Shown: piece after piece, positions 13,942 to 14,025 of the stretch | How the letters are laid out: each line of letters opens with the position of its first letter | How positions within the stretch are numbered: the first letter of the stretch is position 1 | Notes under the pieces: generated by a model | What the model saw: only the letters and a program-made list of their open reading frames with translations | Told to the model about the DNA's origin: nothing | The model's database searches: none | NCBI GenBank assembly: GCA_900752815.1 | Contig: CAADWS010000222.1 | Location: 1 to 14,025 of the forward strand | Reading direction: 5' to 3' | Source of the DNA: Bacteroidaceae bacterium | Lineage (GTDB): Bacteria; Bacteroidota; Bacteroidia; Bacteroidales; Bacteroidaceae | DNA: 14,025 nucleotides | Made by a program: the position numbers and the translations under genes

Positions 13942-14025
13942 AAACCCGTTGGCGGAATTAAATCGATAAAATATTTATGTATGAAAGGTTGCGCATATCG
14001 CTGATATTTAGTAAATTAGAAGTGA
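13942..14025 (-). repeat. Right copy of the 84-bp perfect terminal inverted repeat
   Basis: Exact reverse complement of positions 1-84. It lies about 175 bp beyond the terminator that closes the element operon. On this strand it contains GTTGCGCATAT (13988-13998), a 7-bp centre and ATTTAGTAAAT (14006-14016), an arrangement reminiscent of Xer/dif sites. No recombinase gene is beside it inside the window. Because the window ends here, target-site duplications or continuation of the repeat cannot be assessed. Confidence 0.97.

Noticed and set aside
1..14025. tRNA, rRNA or CRISPR array
   Set aside because: No cloverleaf-like sequence with a conserved T-arm, no rRNA signature and no regularly spaced direct repeats were seen on either strand by eye.

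Overview
The window looks like chromosomal DNA of a gut Bacteroidales bacterium (Bacteroides, Phocaeicola, Parabacteroides or a near relative). The evidence is a Bacteroidetes-type LptD, a BACON-like surface lipoprotein, a SusC-style TonB-dependent receptor with an N-terminal carboxypeptidase-regulatory-like domain, several promoters of the Bacteroides form (TTTG, about 20 bases, TAnnTTTG), and a block of genes typical of Bacteroidales conjugative elements. The species cannot be fixed from the sequence.

The layout has three parts, bounded by a perfect 84-bp inverted repeat at the two extreme ends (1-84 and 13942-14025).

(1) Positions 103-2915 (+) hold a small histidine-rich membrane-anchored protein followed by a TonB-dependent outer-membrane receptor, probably a metal or metal-complex uptake unit. 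It begins 18 bp inside the left repeat.

(2) Positions 3204-9050 hold minus-strand genes. From right to left these are a Crp/Fnr-family regulator, an acyltransferase-3 membrane enzyme, the LPS transport protein LptD, and a BACON-like lipoprotein. Good terminators follow the acyltransferase and the lipoprotein. A perfect dyad between the regulator and the acyltransferase gene is a candidate operator.

(3) Positions 9370-13765 look like a fragment of a conjugative or mobilizable element. They contain a gene-free, hairpin-rich stretch of about 800 bp, then a compact plus-strand run of eight small genes plus pcfJ. The run includes a PcfK-like protein, a family now also known as the AcrIIA9 anti-Cas9 family, and a DUF3873 protein, and it ends at a strong terminator. 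No integrase, relaxase, transposase or site-specific invertase lies in the window.

The main open question is what the long inverted repeat does. It encloses all genes, it forms the immediate upstream region of the receptor unit, and it contains a stretch resembling a Xer/dif recombination site. It could bound a 14-kb invertible segment, be a duplicated regulatory module, or be an assembly or amplification artefact.
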